Part shown: positions 43,276 through 52,619 of the stretch, in pieces
Layout of the letters: each line of letters begins with the position of its first letter
Numbering within the stretch: position 1 is the stretch's first letter
Made by a program: the position numbers and the translations under genes
Assembly (NCBI GenBank): GCA_902781515.1
Contig: CACZJU010000006.1
Location: 27,877 to 91,876, forward strand
From: an uncultured Bacteroidales bacterium
GTDB lineage: Bacteria; Bacteroidota; Bacteroidia; Bacteroidales; Bacteroidaceae
Direction: 5' to 3'
DNA: 64,000 bases
The notes under the pieces: model-generated
The model's database searches: none
The model's input: only the letters and a program-made list of their open reading frames with translations
What the model was told of the DNA's origin: nothing

Positions 43276-45313
43276 CTGATTTATTCAATAATATCACTTG
43301 TATAGCATCATTCTCAAGTCCTGGCATAGAACGACCTACAGAGGCTCCGATGTATGTTGGGTCACAAACCACGAAACGACCAGCCTCAAGGTCAATATAG
43401 TCACCCTTTACTTCATCAGTAAAGTGTACAGCTGTTGCCAAATGCCCTGGGTAGAACACCAACACAACATCCAAACCTACGAGGTCGCGTACCAATCGAG
43501 AGAATAATATGCTGCGGTCCTCACAGTCGGCATATGGATAATAGAGTGTTTCCTCAGCAAAGAAAGCACGGTCTGCGCCCCACACTTCCTCATCGTATTT
43601 ATATTCCAAGGAATGTTGTACAAAGTCCAACAACCAGTTAACCTTATCGTACTGTCCCTTATCCTTTATCTTCTCTTTAAGTGTGGGATAAATACTTTCA
43701 CGTACGTTGGTAGCCAACGGTGTGTTGGCATACATAGCCCAGCGAGTCATCATATTGCCGCCGATTTCCGATGCAGGATAATTGTCATAGAAATCGATAA
43801 GATTGCGATTGACGCTGACATCGAGTTGCATGTCGGGCTTACCTGCCACCTGAAGTGTACGAACTGGAGTTTCCACATCGGCAAGCACCTGTTCCTGCGA
43901 CAGCACTAACGACAGAGATTGTTCCTCGGGGAACGACAACTTGCAGATAAACAACTCACTTTCTTCGCAGTTCAAAGTATAGAAATTCTCCTCATTAAGG
44001 ATGAAGTAGTCTCGTCCGTAAATATTGTGACGACTCGCATAGAGCAGATAGAGCTTGGTGAGCGATTTAGCAAGACGCATCTTGTAGCCCGACTGACAAT
44101 AGATGTAAGCCGTGAGCATCGTTGCCTCGTTGCTTTCTCCCATCAGGGTCTTTCCCACTTGGTCGAGCAGCATCAAGTAGCCCCAATCGCTAAGTTTCAA
44201 TTGATAACGGATTGCCAGGCAGTCAGCAATAGTGTTATTGAAATCTTCGCTCGACAATGTACGCCATGCAGCGGCGAGGTCGGCTTCCCTGAGTGAAGCT
44301 ATTTGGAATGGAGCTGTCGGTTCGTAGCGCACATACACCTTCGTACCATATATCTTTATCTCATGACCAACGGGGTCTTTGATTTCCTCAACCTCTACAG
44401 CATCAAGTTTTAATTTCTCAACCTTTACAGAGTCTAACATATTGGTATTAGCCATCTCGTTTGCCAGTTTAGGCTCTGGCATTATTGGAGCATTTGGCAA
44501 CACCATAGTATCAACCACCGTAGCACGGGCATCCTGCACAATTGGCACTATAGGCAACGGCTGCATATCTGCCAATTCGGGCAACATGACTTCGCCCTCT
44601 ATATTCAAGGCCTTGCTCTCGATAGGTGGTACAGCATTCTTGTCATCTCGAGGAATAACCAAGGGCTTCACCTGCTTATCCTCAGGCTTGGCAACAGCAT
44701 CGTTGCGCTTCACATTTTCCCAATCGTCGTCAGCCATCATGTCAGCAAACTGACTGTTGATGTCTGCACGGAATTTCTGATACTCACGTATGCATTCCTC
44801 ACGGAACTTCTCATATTCATCACGAATTTCTTTTGTAAATTCATCGAAGTCGCGCTTCCATGCCTCAACATCCCATTCGTCTTCTTCACTCTCATTCTCA
44901 GCAACAACAGCCTTACGACGTGTAATGGTTGCTGCATCACTATGGGCGCGAGCTGCACGCTTGGCTCCTCCATTCACCAATTCCGTGATATAGTCTATAT
45001 ACTTACGGGTGGTATTGCTTATGCCATTCTTCCGGTTAGCCATAAACTGAGCCAGAGTGTTGCGACCAGGTGTCTTGATATGATACTGCTTTCCTCCATC
45101 CTTATCGATAACATCGAAGGAGGAGTTGTATGGAACATTCACCATAGACTCCAAAGTCAGGACATCGTATGGCTTAAGACGACTGCGCACCTTGTCCTTT
45201 ATGACTTCAGGCTTACCTGAAACCGAAATCACTATCAGTTGTTGAGCCGCTGCCGGCATTAGGCAGACACAAAGCAGCAGGCTAAGAATTATTCTTCGCA
45301 TTAACTTTTTCAT
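43259..45313 (-). CDS. Transglutaminase-like exported protein 1
   Basis: A 684-residue exported protein. Signal peptide 1-23; about 25-115 form a FecR-like domain (ISVSGKPEVIKDKVRSRLKP, SSFDVIDKDGGK); about 145-205 are a charged helix (EYEKFREECIREYQKF); a Pro-rich linker spans to 300; about 560-665 are transglutaminase-like with Cys597 (YADCEDRS), His630 (TAVHF) and Asp651 (CDPTY), so the triad is intact. The last 130 residues are nearly identical to those at 46461. Such domains cleave or cross-link peptides. It overlaps CHASE2 upstream by 32 bases. Confidence 0.8.
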   Translation of the reverse strand: MKKLMRRIILSLLLCVCLMPAAAQQLIVISVSGKPEVIKDKVRSRLKPYDVLTLESMVNVPYNSSFDVIDKDGGKQYHIKTPGRNTLAQFMANRKNGISNTTRKYIDYITELVNGGAKRAARAHSDAATITRRKAVVAENESEEDEWDVEAWKRDFDEFTKEIRDEYEKFREECIREYQKFRADINSQFADMMADDDWENVKRNDAVAKPEDKQVKPLVIPRDDKNAVPPIESKALNIEGEVMLPELADMQPLPIVPIVQDARATVVDTMVLPNAPIMPEPKLANEMANTNMLDSVKVEKLKLDAVEVEEIKDPVGHEIKIYGTKVYVRYEPTAPFQIASLREADLAAAWRTLSSEDFNNTIADCLAIRYQLKLSDWGYLMLLDQVGKTLMGESNEATMLTAYIYCQSGYKMRLAKSLTKLYLLYASRHNIYGRDYFILNEENFYTLNCEESELFICKLSFPEEQSLSLVLSQEQVLADVETPVRTLQVAGKPDMQLDVSVNRNLIDFYDNYPASEIGGNMMTRWAMYANTPLATNVRESIYPTLKEKIKDKGQYDKVNWLLDFVQHSLEYKYDEEVWGADRAFFAEETLYYPYADCEDRSILFSRLVRDLVGLDVVLVFYPGHLATAVHFTDEVKGDYIDLEAGRFVVCDPTYIGASVGRSMPGLENDAIQVILLNKSDENKD

Positions 45314-46448
45314 TTATGTAATTACGAATAATATTATACGAATTCTCGGCAGTACCTAAGAATGCTATTGCTGAGAAGGCATAGGTTAGATTAAAACTGA
45401 TATCATAAACATCGAACAACAGATAGGCTCCCCCCATAAGCAGTGCAACCCACAGGAATGAAATGAAGGAACCCACCACAGGGAATCCCAATATCAGACG
45501 AGACAAAGGATTCTTCCGGGCATTCACCCATTGCACACGACGCGAACGGAGAATAAATGTTATCATCACAATCAGGAACGAATAGATGAAAAGCTTGAAA
45601 CCACTAACTTCGCGAATGGTATTCTCCCTATCAAAAGCCGTCTGCACAGCATATGCCAACACCTGCAGTCCTGCCATCTTACCCAACGGAGTAATATGCA
45701 TATCAACATCGTCATGCATTGCTCCGAATAACACTATACGGTCGGCAAGAAGGTCGGATTTCTCCTCTACATCCTTCCAATCCACCACTTCAAATCGCGT
45801 AGGACGATAATTGATATTCTCATCCTTCTCATCAATGGGCAACAACTCCTCGCCAGCATAATAATTAACAACAGCCGTAATAAACGAAGGCAGTATCTGG
45901 TCATCTATACGCCATCCGTGACTCAGTTTAGCCTTCATTCGTCCCAACTTCGAACCCACCATATTGGTAACACCCTCTTTGGCACCAGTCTCTTCTATGA
46001 AGAACGAGCGGTAGTAGTAATTGTAGCCTTCCTCTATACTGATGTTGTTGTCGAGCCTCAACGACCAGATGATGTTGTCGTAGTCACGAGCCACCTGAGC
46101 AATTTCCTGATTGCCAATGCTGTCTGCACGCTCGCCCTTGAACACCATATCTACACCGATAACGGCAGGTTCTGCCTCCTCTATCTGCCGCATCACACGG
46201 GCAATATCACCACGCTTCACGAGGTCTGTCATATCGACAATCGTGATGAGGTTGTTCTGCTGTGGCTCCTTGCGACCTATCTCATAGAAGAAATGGGTCA
46301 TAGAGAAGTCCTCCATGATATGCTTCACAGGACTGAATATCGAGAAATTCATCGTGAAGAATTCATATATGATATACAGCACAAGGAAGGATATCGCTGT
46401 GACAAAAACTGCCCTTAGATTCGTGAATATCTTGAGAAATCGTTCCAT
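45282..46448 (-). CDS. CHASE2-domain membrane sensor without output domain
   Basis: A 388-residue inner-membrane protein. One N-terminal helix (about 13-32), a large extracytoplasmic CHASE2 domain (about 35-280: NLITIVDMTDLVKRG, AVIGVDMVFKGE, ADRIVLFGAMHDDVDMHITP), then three helices (about 285-372) and only a 16-residue cytoplasmic end. CHASE2 usually senses external signals for a cyclase, kinase or GGDEF domain; here no such domain exists, so the signal must pass to another protein, probably through the operon's exported partners. Confidence 0.9.
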   Translation of the reverse strand: MERFLKIFTNLRAVFVTAISFLVLYIIYEFFTMNFSIFSPVKHIMEDFSMTHFFYEIGRKEPQQNNLITIVDMTDLVKRGDIARVMRQIEEAEPAVIGVDMVFKGERADSIGNQEIAQVARDYDNIIWSLRLDNNISIEEGYNYYYRSFFIEETGAKEGVTNMVGSKLGRMKAKLSHGWRIDDQILPSFITAVVNYYAGEELLPIDEKDENINYRPTRFEVVDWKDVEEKSDLLADRIVLFGAMHDDVDMHITPLGKMAGLQVLAYAVQTAFDRENTIREVSGFKLFIYSFLIVMITFILRSRRVQWVNARKNPLSRLILGFPVVGSFISFLWVALLMGGAYLLFDVYDISFNLTYAFSAIAFLGTAENSYNIIRNYINEKVNAKNNS

Positions 46449-46460
46449 CGTAGCCCTTTT

Positions 46461-48125
46461 TTACATTTCCAGTACTATAGCATTGGCCTTAGAGTTATCC
46501 ATACCTTCCATGGTAACTCCTGGTTCAGGAATATAGTTCGTAGGGTCACAGATATAATATTCATCTCCACTCTCCAGTACAAGACGGTCCTGATACTTAC
46601 CCTTCAATGGTTCGTTGAAATGAACTGCAGCTGCCAAATGACCAGGATAGTACACCAGCATTACCTTCAATCCCACCAAGTCACGTACAAGACGCGAGAA
46701 CAGGATTGCATGATCCTCACAGTCGCTATAGGGATAGAACAGAGTTTCCTCTGCAAAGAAAGCGCGGTCTGAGCCCCAAACCTCCTCGTCATATTCATAC
46801 TGAAGACTGGTCTCAGGCTTGTTATATTCGCGAGGCTGAAGCAGACTGAGCAGGCGACGCACCTTATCCACATCCGAAAGTCCCTCCATTGCCTTACTCA
46901 GGTCGGGATATATCTGATTCTTAACCTCTTCGGCAAGAGGCGTATTTGCATACAGAGCCCAACGGCTGATGGGGTTGGTATCAAGACCCGATACAGGATA
47001 GTCGTTGAAGAACTTTATCAGGTTCTCATTCACCTTCACCTGCATCTTCATTTCAGGATATTTGTCTGACTCGATATAACGTACTTTGGAGTCCGTAGCG
47101 TCAAATACGGGTTCTTCTGTCATCAGCATAGAAAGAGGTTGCTCGCTGTCGTTGATGGCTTTCTCACAGGCTTGAATCGTGAACATTCTCTTAACATTCG
47201 TACCAAAGGGATAGAGGTTCATATTCTCCATCTTGAAGAAAGGCTGGTTATACACCATCTGTTCACTGCCATATAGCATCAACAGTCGGCCTTCGGTCTG
47301 TCCCAAACGAATCCTGTAACCCGACTGGCAGAAGATGTATGCCGTCAGGAATGTGCTTTCGTTACTATTCTTTCCAAGATGTTCGTCCGACAAAGTTTTC
47401 AGCATTTGCAGATAGGCCCAGTCACAGAGCTTGTATTCGTCCTTCAGCTCCAGACAGTCCTGAATAAGTTCCGTGTATGCGTCCTCCGAACAAAGCAACC
47501 AGGCATTGGCAATAGTCTTGGGCTCCAGATTAACAAGTTTCAGCCTACTGGGAAGATCACCCATATTCACACGCATATTCGTGCCGTAATAGGTGAAGGC
47601 ATTGGGCTTATCGGCAGCAGTAGCATTCACTACCGAAACTCTCGGCTTGCTCTCAAATGGAGAGACCTTAGCCACTTCCTTCTTCTTTTCCTGCACCTCT
47701 TTCTTTGACTCCGAAGAAGACTGGCCTTTCCGCTCGTTGCGGTACTCTACCATTGGCTTCACAATCTTATTGCGGAAGAACTTCTTAACCTCCAACAATG
47801 CACCACGAAAACGCACACCTGCCGTTTCCGAACCGGCAACTGTGACTCCCTCAGCCATAAGCTCAGGATTCTTCATCTTCTCAAGCACCTCGTCGGGAAG
47901 TTTGTCGTGTTCCTCGGGCTTCTCTACAGGTTTCACAGAGCTGAACTTTTTCCAACTCTCCGCCAAGACCTTAGCATATCTGGCATTCGCCTCTTTTCGG
48001 AAGTTGTCGTAGCGCTCGTCTGCCTTCTGCTTGAATCGGTCGAACAAATCCTGTCCATTCGCATGTGTACCAACACACATAATGACGAATAGGAGAACAA
48101 GTGCTCTATTCAATCTCATAATCAA
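46461..48125 (-). CDS. Transglutaminase-like exported protein 2
   Basis: A 554-residue exported protein. Signal peptide 1-24, then a helix (FDRFKQKADERYDNFRKEAN) like that of the paralogue, but no FecR-like domain. The C-terminal 130 residues carry DEEVWGSDRAFFAEETLFYP, Cys469 (YSDCEDH), His502 (AAVHF) and Asp527 (CDPTN). A central region (about 190-330) is similar to the paralogue. It is the second gene of the operon, 12 bases before CHASE2. Confidence 0.8.
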   Translation of the reverse strand: MIMRLNRALVLLFVIMCVGTHANGQDLFDRFKQKADERYDNFRKEANARYAKVLAESWKKFSSVKPVEKPEEHDKLPDEVLEKMKNPELMAEGVTVAGSETAGVRFRGALLEVKKFFRNKIVKPMVEYRNERKGQSSSESKKEVQEKKKEVAKVSPFESKPRVSVVNATAADKPNAFTYYGTNMRVNMGDLPSRLKLVNLEPKTIANAWLLCSEDAYTELIQDCLELKDEYKLCDWAYLQMLKTLSDEHLGKNSNESTFLTAYIFCQSGYRIRLGQTEGRLLMLYGSEQMVYNQPFFKMENMNLYPFGTNVKRMFTIQACEKAINDSEQPLSMLMTEEPVFDATDSKVRYIESDKYPEMKMQVKVNENLIKFFNDYPVSGLDTNPISRWALYANTPLAEEVKNQIYPDLSKAMEGLSDVDKVRRLLSLLQPREYNKPETSLQYEYDEEVWGSDRAFFAEETLFYPYSDCEDHAILFSRLVRDLVGLKVMLVYYPGHLAAAVHFNEPLKGKYQDRLVLESGDEYYICDPTNYIPEPGVTMEGMDNSKANAIVLEM

Positions 48126-48141
48126 AAAGAAAAAAGATTAT

Positions 48142-48771
48142 TTACTTCAGACTATCAAGCTTTTTGCTCAGGCCCATAACCCTCTTATCCAGTTCGTCTG
48201 CTATTGTTTTCTTGGCACTAATCTCAGCCGCATTACGTGGATAAGCCATTACGCGCATGATTTGCACATTCCCATTGGGAAGCTTCTTTTGCACCTCGAA
48301 CAGGGGGATAATATCCATCAACTTTGCCTGAACAAGTTCAGAAACAGCTGCTGTAACCTGAGATATAGAAACTGCCTCGTCCGTAGAGATTGCTCCAGAA
48401 AGCTGTTTGTTGGCAAGCTCTGCTTCGATGAGGGCCTTCATCTTGCCGCTCAACTGTTCTGCGATATCCAACTTGCAGAATGTAGCTGCCTGTAAAGAAG
48501 CTGCATCAAAGAACTGTGCTGTAGGTTCTGAACGACCAATATAATAGAGATTGCGTTCGTATTCATCAACGTCGTATTCCTTGGTATAGCGACGTACCAA
48601 CTGAGCCTCCATAGGCAAAGCACCAGGAACTACGCTCCATCCTTCCTTCGTTAGACGCTTAGCTTCGTTCTTTGCCATCTTCTGAATATCCTTCTCCTTG
48701 ATAGACAACTTAGCCGATGCAATACTACCAAAGGCAAAAACACTCACGAGAATCAAAATAATCTTTTTCAT
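48142..48771 (-). CDS. Exported helical protein, first gene of the CHASE2-caspase operon
   Basis: A 209-residue exported protein, signal peptide 1-19 (ending SIASAK). It is helical and charged, with a Gly-Trp motif (KEGWSVVPGAL) and an Ala-rich helix, similar to the gene at 42745. It resembles LPP20-type small envelope proteins loosely. Promoter 48831-48861 is 60 bases upstream; transglutaminase 2 starts 16 bases downstream. Confidence 0.6.
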   Translation of the reverse strand: MKKIILILVSVFAFGSIASAKLSIKEKDIQKMAKNEAKRLTKEGWSVVPGALPMEAQLVRRYTKEYDVDEYERNLYYIGRSEPTAQFFDAASLQAATFCKLDIAEQLSGKMKALIEAELANKQLSGAISTDEAVSISQVTAAVSELVQAKLMDIIPLFEVQKKLPNGNVQIMRVMAYPRNAAEISAKKTIADELDKRVMGLSKKLDSLK

Positions 48772-48830
48772 AGTTGTTGTTATTTAAGTTAATTGTTGAT
48801 AATTACATGGTTTTTAATACGTATCGCGCA

Positions 48831-48861
48831 CAAATTTAAGCAAATTTAATACAACTTGCAA
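48831..48861 (-). promoter_or_regulatory. Promoter of the eight-gene operon
   Basis: Minus strand: TTG (48859-48861), 20 bases, TAAATTTG (48831-48838). A second TAAATTTG lies 10 bases upstream (48841-48848). The leader is about 55 bases. Confidence 0.65.
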
Positions 48862-48884
48862 GCGACAACCCGTAAAAAGTGATG

Positions 48885-49820
48885 TTAATGATTGTCTTTC
48901 TTGATGTTACGAGGGTGACAGGTGAGGATTTCCTCGCGCAAGTGCTGACGATCGAGGTGGAGATAAATCTCTGTGGTTGAGATACTTTCGTGTCCAAGCA
49001 TTGCCTGCACAGCTCGCAGATTGGCACCGCCCTGTATCAAATGGGTAGCAAAGGAATGACGAAGAGTATGCGGCGAAATATTCTTCTCGATACCTGCAAG
49101 TGTTGCATATTGCTTGATATTGTGGAAAACAGTGATACGACTCATGCGATTTCCTCGTTTTGTCAAAAACACATAATCCTCCTGTCCGGGCTTTGCATCG
49201 AACTTCTGACGCACCACAAACCAACGACGTAGATCATCGATTGCCGACTGGGAAATAGGAACCAGACGCTCCTTGCTCCCCTTACCGAAAACACGCATGT
49301 AGCCTTCCTCGAGAAAGAGATTGCTGAAAGTCTGTTCACATAGTTCCGACACTCGCAGCCCACAACTGTAAAGAGTCTCAATGATAGCATGGTCACGAAC
49401 GCCCTCTTCGTGCGACAAGTCAATGACACTCTCCATACGGTTTATCTCTTCCAATGTGAGAACCGTAGGCAGATAAACACCTCGTTTGGGTGAGGCCATC
49501 AGCTCCGTAGGGTCATTTTCTATCTCCTTTTCTATTATAAGGAAGTGATAAAACGACTTCACGCCAGAAAGTATGCGTGAAATAGTTTTGTTCGATACGT
49601 CTTGGTCGAGCAAAGTGGCTGCGAAGTTATCGAGATGAGTGACCGCTACCTCGCGGAAATCAACACCCTCTACTGCCAGATACTGGTCGTAGCGCAAGAG
49701 GTCGCGCTGATAGGCATCGAGCGTGTTGTCGCTGAAGTGTTTCTCCAGTTTCAGGTATTGCACATAACGTCGCAGCACAGGCTTCGCTATTGCTGTACAT
49801 CGGTCAATAGGCTTCTTCAT
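48885..49820 (-). CDS. xerD: Tyrosine recombinase XerD
   Basis: A 311-residue recombinase starting at ATG 49820 (MKKPIDRCTAIAKPVLRR). It has an N-terminal core-binding domain and the catalytic residues: Arg in CGLRVSELC, His-x-x-Arg in HTLRHSFATH, His in LGHESIST and the nucleophile Tyr in TEIYLHLD. The family resolves chromosome dimers at dif with XerC. Full length, normal context and no attachment site or mobile element argue for the housekeeping enzyme. Confidence 0.9.
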   Translation of the reverse strand: MKKPIDRCTAIAKPVLRRYVQYLKLEKHFSDNTLDAYQRDLLRYDQYLAVEGVDFREVAVTHLDNFAATLLDQDVSNKTISRILSGVKSFYHFLIIEKEIENDPTELMASPKRGVYLPTVLTLEEINRMESVIDLSHEEGVRDHAIIETLYSCGLRVSELCEQTFSNLFLEEGYMRVFGKGSKERLVPISQSAIDDLRRWFVVRQKFDAKPGQEDYVFLTKRGNRMSRITVFHNIKQYATLAGIEKNISPHTLRHSFATHLIQGGANLRAVQAMLGHESISTTEIYLHLDRQHLREEILTCHPRNIKKDNH

Positions 49821-49975
49821 CGCCACGAAATTACAAAAATAAATCTTAACCTGCAAAAAATAGAGAGGAGAACGTGGCATCTCGCCCAGTTCCCCTCTCA
49901 CCACAACAAGAGTTAGCTAATGATATTATGTTTTAGTTAGATATTCGAGGCTGACCTTGATATCGTAGTCTAAAG

Positions 49976-50773
49976 TTACTTTTTCTTTTCCAGAATGGCG
50001 GGGATATTGGCAATAAAGCCATAAGCCTCGTCGCCGTTGGCAATGAATGGGGTGTGGGAAACTGCATCCACGTGCCAGTCATTTAGCACACGCCAGTCGT
50101 CACATTCCAGGGTATGGGGATCCATTCTGCCCCAGAGGTTGCCATCGCCAGAACCCTCCTCACGAGAGGTGTAGGCGGCAGTTACGTTCAGCTTGATTAT
50201 ACCGTTTGAATATACGTAGGTGCCCACATAGCGCTCGCCCCAAGGGGTGATGATGAGTTCGAAGTTGTCACCATTAATCTTAAGGGCGGTGCGGATGATT
50301 ATACTCTCTTCGCCGAACTCCTCATACCAGCACCAGAAACCCTGAATGTCGTTGGAAGTAGCCGTAACGGTCTTGCCTTCCTTGAACATAATCATGCCGA
50401 GCATTTCGTTTTCATCCTGGTCGTTCTTTATTACCTGTTTCATGACCAGTACTGATTTACCGTAGAGCAGCCCCGGGACGGATTTGTACTCCTGACCATT
50501 ATAGTTGACGGACACTACGCCGTCTTTTACGCTATAGGGACCTTGGAATTCTACCTCCCCGTTTTCTTTCATCGTCACCTGATCTTGGGTGAATATGGCT
50601 ACATAGCTGTTGTCTGTGCTGTTGATAGTCCATGTTCCTACCAAATCGTCTACTGTAACGGATCCGCCGCCGTTCACACCTCCGTTGTTGGTTTCTTCGT
50701 CATCGCCGCAGGCTGACAGGGTGAAAGCTGCTACGAAAAGGCTTGCCAGAAGCCAAAAATTCAGTTTTTTCAT
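49976..50773 (-). CDS. Lipoprotein with lipocalin-like repeats
   Basis: A 265-residue surface lipoprotein: lipobox LSAC, then GDDEETNNGG, a surface-export-like acidic tract. Residues 40-150 contain LVGTWTINSTDNSYVAIFTQ, typical of Bacteroidales lipocalin-like domains, and a second copy begins at DIQGFWCWYEEFGEESIII. Function is unknown. It follows the other lipoprotein by 9 bases and is opposite the AraC-type gene. Confidence 0.65.
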   Translation of the reverse strand: MKKLNFWLLASLFVAAFTLSACGDDEETNNGGVNGGGSVTVDDLVGTWTINSTDNSYVAIFTQDQVTMKENGEVEFQGPYSVKDGVVSVNYNGQEYKSVPGLLYGKSVLVMKQVIKNDQDENEMLGMIMFKEGKTVTATSNDIQGFWCWYEEFGEESIIIRTALKINGDNFELIITPWGERYVGTYVYSNGIIKLNVTAAYTSREEGSGDGNLWGRMDPHTLECDDWRVLNDWHVDAVSHTPFIANGDEAYGFIANIPAILEKKK

Positions 50774-50782
50774 AATTACTGT

Positions 50783-51301
50783 TTAATTTTCGGGATAGTA
50801 AATTTGACCTGTCTGCTTCACGTCGGCCTTGAAAGTGCAATTAACAGTTTCTTGCGTTCCTGCCTTGAGTCCTTCACCAGCACCCTCAATATGGAAATAA
50901 AGAATCCCTTTCTCATAGCGGCAATTGGTAGCACTAAACTGGCCCCCAACTTGCATAAACTCTACAGCAAGATCCCTTTCTTCTTGCGTTAAGGCTCTTT
51001 CGTCCACGAGTATGATATCGCCTGTACCCTTACCTGTTTTGAAGTTGCACTCCAAATGAACATCGCAAGGCCCATCGAAGAAGGTAAAGCTATTCTCTTC
51101 TGAGGACATCGGGTTGAGGGCATTTCCACCAATTCCCACGATTTCGATTTCTGCCTTCTTGCCGTCAGCGAATGTAGCATAAAGAACATTGGTCTTCAAG
51201 TTGGATGGTGACGTATCATCGTCATCACCGCAAGCCACAAAACCAGCACACAAAGCTGTCACTAACATGCAGAGTGACATCATCCTAAAAATTTTTTTCA
51301 T
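50783..51301 (-). CDS. Small surface lipoprotein
   Basis: A 172-residue lipoprotein: lipobox FVAC and an acidic tract GDDDDTS. The body is beta-rich (NVLYATFADGKKAEIEIVG, ECNFKTGKGTGDIILVD). No domain is recognised. First gene of a two-gene operon; a TAAATTTG at 51342-51349 on the minus strand may be its promoter. Confidence 0.65.
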   Translation of the reverse strand: MKKIFRMMSLCMLVTALCAGFVACGDDDDTSPSNLKTNVLYATFADGKKAEIEIVGIGGNALNPMSSEENSFTFFDGPCDVHLECNFKTGKGTGDIILVDERALTQEERDLAVEFMQVGGQFSATNCRYEKGILYFHIEGAGEGLKAGTQETVNCTFKADVKQTGQIYYPEN

Positions 51302-51466
51302 AATGTTTGCTTTTATTAAGGTTAATAATACATATTTGGCACAAATTTAAGAAGAATGCACGCGTGACTTATCCCAAATCAGAAAACATTATTATCATAT
51401 TAAGAAATAAGCGATATTTTTCTAATATTGGCACAAGAATTCATATTTTGTGACAATAAAAAGTTG

Positions 51467-51474
51467 TAGCTTTG
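51467..51474 (+). promoter_or_regulatory. Promoter -7 element of the AraC-type gene
   Basis: TAGCTTTG, eight bases before ATG 51483, so the leader is only a few bases. The nearest TTTG is 16 bases upstream, closer than usual. Confidence 0.5.
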
Positions 51475-51482
51475 TAATCGTT

Positions 51483-52610
51483 ATGACGAAATTCTTCTTT
51501 GCAATACTTCCTTTGATGGTGTGTTCGATGTGGACACTCCATTTCCTGTTGGACTACATACTGAAACGTTCCATCGTTACTCTACGTCTATTACAATTCA
51601 GCTTTACAGCCGTGGTGCTTTATGCCGGGCATGCCGTATTCTTTATGCACGCCAACAGCCTCATACCCGTAAGTGACACTCTGTATGGAATGGCGAACTT
51701 AGCCGTATATCCGATGTATCTGTTGTACATAGTGCAGTTGACCAAAGGACAGATTCAGTTCCGTCACTTGCTGACATTGCTGCCAAGCCTGCTTTGTGGT
51801 TTAATATATGGTATCCTATATTACTATATGGACGAGATGGAAATTCACGATTTCATCGAGCATCATCTATACCATGAGACATTCTTAGGTTTGTCACATT
51901 CAGGACTGATTTTGGCTTGGATGCATCAGTTCTTCAAATTGGTTTTCCTGTGTAATGTATTACTGATTGGATGGCTGGGCTTCAAACACCTGCGACACTT
52001 CGAGGAAAGTGTGGCTCAAGCCTATGCCGACACCGAAGGGCGCACGCTACGTCCAGTGCATTCTATGCTTTGGGTTTTCATTATCACTACATTCCTTTCA
52101 ACGGCTTCCGCCGTCGTAGGACGTCAGTTCTTTCAAGGTTCGGTTACACTTCTTGCCATTCCATCTACAGTTTTCTCCATCCTTCTATACGTTGTTTGCT
52201 ACATCGGCAGCAAGTCAATGTTCTCTTTTGCCGAATATCAGGCCGAGCAACAGGCCGACGAACAGGCACATCCTATCGAACATTTGGAGACAGAGGCTGA
52301 AATAGCAACAAGGATAAAACAGATAGCAGAGCAAATAGACCATCTGATGACTGACGAGAAATATTACTTGAAGCCTGACTTACGGATAGGCCTCGTGGCT
52401 CGCGAACTGGGAACAAATAGTAAATACGTTTCCATGGCCTTCAATCAAGTTATAGGAGAACCGTTTGCCGATTATGTCAACAGCCGGCGCATCGCCCACG
52501 CCAAAGAACTGCAGCAGCAACAACCCAATCTTACAAATACAGAGATTGCACGCAACTCCGGCTACGAGTCTATGCAATCATTCTATCGCAACATTAAGAA
52601 ATGGGGGTAG
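51483..52610 (+). CDS. Membrane-bound AraC-type transcription regulator
   Basis: A 375-residue protein from ATG 51483 (MTKFFFAILPLMV). The first 240 residues hold seven hydrophobic helices with short loops; the last 100 (about 275-372) are an AraC-type double helix-turn-helix (LGTNSKYVSMAFNQVIGEPF, LTNTEIARNSGYESMQSFYR). Membrane-anchored AraC proteins of this build are common in Bacteroidales and presumably read an envelope signal. The divergent lipoprotein pair is the likely, but unproven, target. Confidence 0.85.
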   Translation: MTKFFFAILPLMVCSMWTLHFLLDYILKRSIVTLRLLQFSFTAVVLYAGHAVFFMHANSLIPVSDTLYGMANLAVYPMYLLYIVQLTKGQIQFRHLLTLLPSLLCGLIYGILYYYMDEMEIHDFIEHHLYHETFLGLSHSGLILAWMHQFFKLVFLCNVLLIGWLGFKHLRHFEESVAQAYADTEGRTLRPVHSMLWVFIITTFLSTASAVVGRQFFQGSVTLLAIPSTVFSILLYVVCYIGSKSMFSFAEYQAEQQADEQAHPIEHLETEAEIATRIKQIAEQIDHLMTDEKYYLKPDLRIGLVARELGTNSKYVSMAFNQVIGEPFADYVNSRRIAHAKELQQQQPNLTNTEIARNSGYESMQSFYRNIKKWG

Positions 52611-52619
52611 GATTGATTA

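Noticed and set aside
39274-48771. Anti-phage defence system (caspase-type)
   Set aside because: All caspase, transglutaminase-like and helper proteins have signal peptides, and there is no nuclease, STAND ATPase or TIR domain. An envelope role is likelier.
48885-49820. Integrase of a mobile element
   Set aside because: Length and motifs fit XerD, the neighbours are not phage or plasmid genes, and no attachment repeats flank it.
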